Shown: positions 5,036-9,062 of the stretch, one piece after another
How the letters are laid out: every line of letters starts with the position of its first letter
Numbering within the stretch: position 1 is the first letter of the stretch
DNA from: an uncultured Akkermansia sp.
Lineage (GTDB): Bacteria; Verrucomicrobiota; Verrucomicrobiia; Verrucomicrobiales; Akkermansiaceae
Direction of reading: 5' to 3'
DNA length: 9,062 nucleotides
NCBI GenBank assembly: GCA_905200945.1
Contig: CAJKMG010000032.1
Location: 1 to 9,062 of the forward strand
Notes under the pieces: model-generated
Databases searched by the model: none
What the model saw: only the letters and a program-made list of their open reading frames with translations
Told to the model about the DNA's origin: nothing
Translations under genes and position numbers: made by a program

Positions 5036-8000
5036 ATGTATACCAACGAACAACCAAACGACGGCCCCTCGTTGAACAGGGGTTCCGCCAACAAGATGAA
5101 CACCACCCCCGCCGCCGGGCTTCCCGGGGCGGCCAGCCAGCCCGGCGCGCCGGGCGCCGCAGCGCCCCTCCATGCCATGTCCACCCCCATCCAGCCCTAC
5201 GGCGCGGATACCGTTATCTATGAAAAATCCGACAACTTCATTCAGACGTCTGCCGGAGCCGATGTCTTCATGCCCCCCGTCGACGACACCTTCAGCGTCC
5301 CGGAAGGCGGGGCCACGGCCGTGGCCAGCCTGACGGTGGACGACTGGGGCAAGCTGACCATCTCCGGCCCGGGCGGCACGTTCGAGCTGGACCTGACCTC
5401 CGCCGCCGATGAACCCGGAAAACTGGGAGGCCACCAGGAATGGTCCAAATCAGGCACCTTTGAACTATCCGAAGGCACGTACACCCTCTCCGTCACGCAC
5501 CAGAACATCGACATGCCGCACAACGAATACAACCAGTCCGTGTGCAGGTACTCCGTGACGGTGACCGCGCATGGGGACTCCAGCAGCAGTTCGAGCAGTT
5601 CGGACAACCCTCCTTCCTCCCTGTCGAGCAGCTCCTCTTCGGACGTGCCGCCGGAAGAAAAGGAAATCTGCTGCCGCTGCGGTACGTGCACGGACGCGGA
5701 AGGCAACGAATACACCATTGCGGCGGAAAAACTGCCGGGCGACCCCGGCGTGGAAATCTGCATGTCCCAGGCCGAATTCCTGGCCGGAGGAGGGGCCCCG
5801 TCTCCCGCGGCCTTCAGCCTCCGCACCGCGGAAAACGCCCGTGAAACGGCGGAAGCCTGCGGCGGCCTGAAATACGTAAGCCCGTGGGCCTGGCGCGCCC
5901 ATCTGGACGAAACGTCCGGCCTCATCACCATCATGCCGCCGGCGGGCGCCGCGCTCTACTTCAACGTGCAGGCCGGTTCCGATGCGGCCCTCCCCGCGGG
6001 CATCTCCCGCAAGCGCGACTTCAGGGTGCAGCTGCTGGATGAAACCCTGGCTCCTGCCGCTTCCGGCGCCCCCGCCTACCTTTCCCTGGTGGACGCGGAC
6101 GGGCAAAACATCCGCTTCTCCGCGGAAACCGGCGCCGTGGTCGCCATGACCTCCGCCTCCGGCAAAGTGCTCCTGGCGGAAGACTACTTCCGCAATGTGA
6201 ACAATACGTATGATCCTGCGGGCAACCTGGTAAGCAGCTACAGCGCCGCGGAAGGGCTGATGCGCACCCGGACCGGAGCGGACGGAGAACTCGTCCTGGA
6301 ATGGTACGCTCCCGCCGCCGTCACGGCTCTGGCCGACGGAACATACGAAGTAACGGGAGAACCCTATAAAACCTCCTCCTACCTGTCCTCGGAAGAAAAC
6401 GGCGTGCGGACCACCGTCATCACGCGCCAGCAGCGCGGGCTGCCGGCCCACACCATCACCCGTACGGAAGAACCCGGCAGAGTCAGCATCGCCAAAGGCC
6501 AGGGGGACGACACCATCATCCGCACCATTGAAACCAGCCGCCTCTACGGAGGCCTCTCGGAACGCATCGAAACCGTCAGAGGCATCAACGACGCCGAGCC
6601 GGTCGCCTGCAACCGCAGCGTCAGGCAATACACGGACGGCGGCTGGCTGCTGGTAAGCGAAACGGAAGCCTTCAACACGCCGCTGGCGCGGACGACCTCC
6701 TACGAATACAACAGCCAGTACCGCGTCTCCCGCATCAACCGTCCGGACGGCGGCTACACGCGCTATGAATACGACGGCGAAGGACGGGTCACGCTTGAGG
6801 CGGCGCCCTGGGCCGGCGGCGGAGAACAGGTAACCCGGACCGAATACGCCGGCCTGCGCTTCTACGACAACCGTCCGGCGCGTGTCGCCGAATCCCGGGT
6901 GCTGTCCGACGGCACGGAAATCGAACTGACGGCCGCCGCGTATGCCTATGAGCGCTCCCCCCTCATGGAACGGGTGACCAAAACCGTGACTGCCGCCGGT
7001 TCCGGCCAGGAACAGACAAGCGTGGAAGAAACGTATGGAGAAGCCGCCGCCTATCCCTATGCCGCCGGGCAAATCAAATTCACCCGGGACATTGCCGGCG
7101 TGGAAACCTTCTATGACTATGAGGCGGCCGCGGAACACGGCGCCGCGCACAAAAAGACGGCCATCACCAAGGTCGGCGGCGAACTGGCGGCCGGACAGAG
7201 CCGCAAGACGGAATCGTTCCTTGCCGCCAATGACACGGTGCTTGTTGAACAGGAAAGCATCTGGGATGGCGACAACTGGCTGCCGCTCTCAAGCGGCACC
7301 CATGAATACGACGAAGAAGGCCGCCGCACGAAAACCACGCGGGGCAACGGCCGCGTCAGCACCACGTCCTGGATGTGCTGCGGCAAGCTCTCGGAAACGG
7401 ACGAAGACGGGGTCCTGACGTCGTACGGCTACAACAGCGCCCACCAGCTGGTGGAAACCATCCGTTCGGAAATCAGCGACGGAGACATGGTCGTGACCCC
7501 GGAAACCATCACCACCTACACCCGGGACGCCGCCGGGCGCGTCCTGCAGACGCGACGGGACAGGGGAGCCATGACCACGACGGAAAGCGTGGAATACGAC
7601 AGGCTCGGCCGTATCGTCAGGCAAACCGATGTGCTGGGCCGCGTGACGGCGACAGCCTACAGCGAAAACGGCCTGACGGAAACCGTCACGACGCCCGCCG
7701 GCGCCACCCTCGTCACCGAACGTCACCCCGACGGCTCCGTACTCCATGAATACGGCACGGGACAGCGCGAACGCTTCCATGTCTATGACATCGACAATAA
7801 CTGCCTGAGGGAAACCGTTACCCTGTCCGACCAGACCACCATCCTCTCCCGGACCCTGGTCAACGGCTTCGGACAAAGCGTCGTGCACATGACGCCTTCG
7901 ACTGCCGGGTTCCTGTATGACCGTTCCGAATACGATGCACAGGGGCGTCTCATCCGCGCATGGAGGGATGCGGGAACGCAGGAGGGGGATGCCGCCATGG

Positions 8001-9062
8001 CTCCCACGCTCTATGAATACGACGCCTTCGGCAACATGACCAGGGAAACGCTCGCCCTGGCGGAGCAGCCCGCTCCGGGCAACAGCCCCATCCGGGAATA
8101 TGCCTTCAGCGTGGAAAACGCGGAGGACGGCGTCTATCTGGTCACGACGCAAATACGTTATAATGCACAAGGAGAACCGTTGACCAGCGCCCAGAAGCAG
8201 CTCCTGTCCGAACTCTCCGGGGTTCTGGAAACAAAAACAATAAGTATCGACGAACGCGGCTTGACTGCGGCGGAATGGACGGAGTATGGTGAAAATACGA
8301 AAAGAATCCAAAAGAGCGTTATCCCCTCTTCCAGCGTCACGGCTCAAACGGTGGCGGCGGACGGCCTGATGCTCTCGCAGCAGAACCACGCGGGCATCAC
8401 GGAGACGGCCGCCCGGGCCTATACGGCCGCGGGCATGACCCTGACCCGCACGGACGGCCGCGGCAACACAACGACGATCCGGACCGACCTGGCCGGACGC
8501 GCCGTCAGCATGACGGACGCCGCCGGAAATGAGACCGTCACGCAGTACGACGCCCGCTTTGACCTGGCCGCCGTGGTGACGGACGCGCTGGGAAATACGG
8601 TGTGCGCCGGATACGACGCCAGAGGCCGGAAAACGGCCGAATGGGGGACGGGGACGCAGCCCCTGCTGATGGGCTATGACGAGGCGGACCGCCTGGTGAG
8701 CCTGACCACCTTCCGCGCGGCGCAGGAAGGAGACGTCGCGGAAGATCCCTCCGATCGCGCGGACGGCGACACCACCACCTGGAGCTATGACGACGCCACG
8801 GGGCTGGAAACGCGCAAAACGTATGCCGACGGAACGCACGTGGACAAAACCTGGGACGCCTTCAACAGGCTTGCCACGGAAACGAACGCCCGCGGCATCG
8901 TGAAGACCTGCACCTACGAACAGGCCCGCGGGCTGCTGACGGGAATCAGCTACTCGGACGCCACGCCCGGCCAGAGCTTCTCCTACAACCACCTCGGTCA
9001 ATTGACGCAAATCACGGATGCCTCCGGAACGCGGACCTTCGCCTGCAATCCCTACGGTGAAC
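5036..9062 (+). CDS. RHS/YD-repeat protein, large secreted or surface-associated type (3' end outside window)
   Basis: Open from ATG 5036 to the window end without a stop (1342 codons). The first ~60 residues (MYTNEQPNDGP...) are Pro/Ala/Gly-rich with no hydrophobic signal segment. Residues ~60-181 are a beta-rich domain (LTVDDWGKLTISGPGG..., SGTFELSEGTYTLSV). Residues 182-202 are almost all serine, followed by C212-C213-R-C215-G-T-C218. From ~555 on come tyrosine-aspartate (YD) repeats, e.g. YEYNSQYRVSRINRPDGGY (556-574), YEYDGEGR (577-584), WMCCGKLSETDEDGV (779-793) and YEYDAFGNMT (993-1002). The last visible residues (TFACNPYGE) are still inside the repeat. RHS proteins form hollow beta-barrel shells enclosing a C-terminal domain, often a toxin or adhesin tip; that tip lies beyond the window. 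Alternative starts ATG 5096 or 5180 give no better leader. There is no Shine-Dalgarno. It is separated from the glycosyltransferases by a hairpin, so it is probably a separate transcription unit. Codon use is GC-rich and even, without frameshift. Confidence 0.85.
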   Translation, partial: MYTNEQPNDGPSLNRGSANKMNTTPAAGLPGAASQPGAPGAAAPLHAMSTPIQPYGADTVIYEKSDNFIQTSAGADVFMPPVDDTFSVPEGGATAVASLTVDDWGKLTISGPGGTFELDLTSAADEPGKLGGHQEWSKSGTFELSEGTYTLSVTHQNIDMPHNEYNQSVCRYSVTVTAHGDSSSSSSSSDNPPSSLSSSSSSDVPPEEKEICCRCGTCTDAEGNEYTIAAEKLPGDPGVEICMSQAEFLAGGGAPSPAAFSLRTAENARETAEACGGLKYVSPWAWRAHLDETSGLITIMPPAGAALYFNVQAGSDAALPAGISRKRDFRVQLLDETLAPAASGAPAYLSLVDADGQNIRFSAETGAVVAMTSASGKVLLAEDYFRNVNNTYDPAGNLVSSYSAAEGLMRTRTGADGELVLEWYAPAAVTALADGTYEVTGEPYKTSSYLSSEENGVRTTVITRQQRGLPAHTITRTEEPGRVSIAKGQGDDTIIRTIETSRLYGGLSERIETVRGINDAEPVACNRSVRQYTDGGWLLVSETEAFNTPLARTTSYEYNSQYRVSRINRPDGGYTRYEYDGEGRVTLEAAPWAGGGEQVTRTEYAGLRFYDNRPARVAESRVLSDGTEIELTAAAYAYERSPLMERVTKTVTAAGSGQEQTSVEETYGEAAAYPYAAGQIKFTRDIAGVETFYDYEAAAEHGAAHKKTAITKVGGELAAGQSRKTESFLAANDTVLVEQESIWDGDNWLPLSSGTHEYDEEGRRTKTTRGNGRVSTTSWMCCGKLSETDEDGVLTSYGYNSAHQLVETIRSEISDGDMVVTPETITTYTRDAAGRVLQTRRDRGAMTTTESVEYDRLGRIVRQTDVLGRVTATAYSENGLTETVTTPAGATLVTERHPDGSVLHEYGTGQRERFHVYDIDNNCLRETVTLSDQTTILSRTLVNGFGQSVVHMTPSTAGFLYDRSEYDAQGRLIRAWRDAGTQEGDAAMAPTLYEYDAFGNMTRETLALAEQPAPGNSPIREYAFSVENAEDGVYLVTTQIRYNAQGEPLTSAQKQLLSELSGVLETKTISIDERGLTAAEWTEYGENTKRIQKSVIPSSSVTAQTVAADGLMLSQQNHAGITETAARAYTAAGMTLTRTDGRGNTTTIRTDLAGRAVSMTDAAGNETVTQYDARFDLAAVVTDALGNTVCAGYDARGRKTAEWGTGTQPLLMGYDEADRLVSLTTFRAAQEGDVAEDPSDRADGDTTTWSYDDATGLETRKTYADGTHVDKTWDAFNRLATETNARGIVKTCTYEQARGLLTGISYSDATPGQSFSYNHLGQLTQITDASGTRTFACNPYGE

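Noticed and set aside
5465..7150. 561-codon open frame on the minus strand within the RHS gene
   Set aside because: It is antisense to a continuous + frame with clear YD repeats. Its Gly/Arg/Val-rich composition is typical of the shadow of GC-rich coding sequence, and no domain is recognisable.
7289..9010. 573-codon open frame on the minus strand within the RHS gene
   Set aside because: Same reason: a shadow opposite the RHS repeats, with low-complexity Gly/Arg/Ala-rich product and no motif.
1..9062. CRISPR arrays, tRNA/rRNA genes, insertion-sequence ends or attachment repeats
   Set aside because: No regularly spaced direct repeats, no cloverleaf or conserved rRNA blocks, no transposase motif and no flanking terminal repeats were seen by reading. 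The repeats in the right half are the protein-level YD repeats.

Overview
The window looks like verrucomicrobial DNA, most likely from Akkermansia or a close relative. This rests on moderately GC-rich coding sequence, starts with no Shine-Dalgarno motif, a very long RHS/YD-repeat protein with a CCG-type motif, and densely packed glycosyltransferase genes. The assignment is inferred from style; there is no rRNA or tRNA marker here. Everything I accept as a gene is on the + strand.

Region 1 (1-1335) holds small genes of unknown function that look like phage or mobile-element genes. They are the tail of an unidentified small protein, a 132-residue protein with a basic helix-turn-helix-like C-terminal half, and a ~242-residue protein resembling accessory proteins of phage or plasmid replication modules. 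The first two are joined by an ATGA overlap. This stretch looks somewhat less GC-rich and less tightly organised than what follows.

Region 2 (1371-4914) is a compact glycosyltransferase cassette of three genes. They are a GT-B, GT4-like enzyme with a complete E-x7-E motif, a GT11-type fucosyltransferase-like protein, and a large fusion of a GT32-like DxD domain with a GT31-like (beta-1,3-galactosyltransferase/fringe-like) domain plus a tryptophan-rich C-terminal extension. The first two overlap by 4 bp and the third follows after 29 bp, so an operon is likely. None has a signal peptide or membrane anchor, which fits cytoplasmic enzymes building a surface or secreted glycan. Up to four catalytic activities are encoded in about 3.5 kb, including a predicted fucosyl and a predicted galactosyl or N-acetylhexosaminyl transfer. 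Acceptors and donors cannot be read from sequence alone.

Region 3 (4915-5035) is intergenic. It holds a perfect 18-bp-stem hairpin, probably the cassette's transcription end although it has no T-tract, and a minor 6-bp hairpin.

Region 4 (5036-9062) is the open 5' part (1342 codons) of an RHS/YD-repeat protein that runs off the window. It has no visible signal peptide. It carries a beta-rich N-terminal domain, a poly-serine linker, a CCRCGTC cysteine cluster and then a long YD-repeat region. Its C-terminal tip, which would show whether it is a polymorphic toxin, lies outside the window. Very long open frames on the opposite strand of the GT fusion and the RHS gene are shadows of GC-rich coding sequence.
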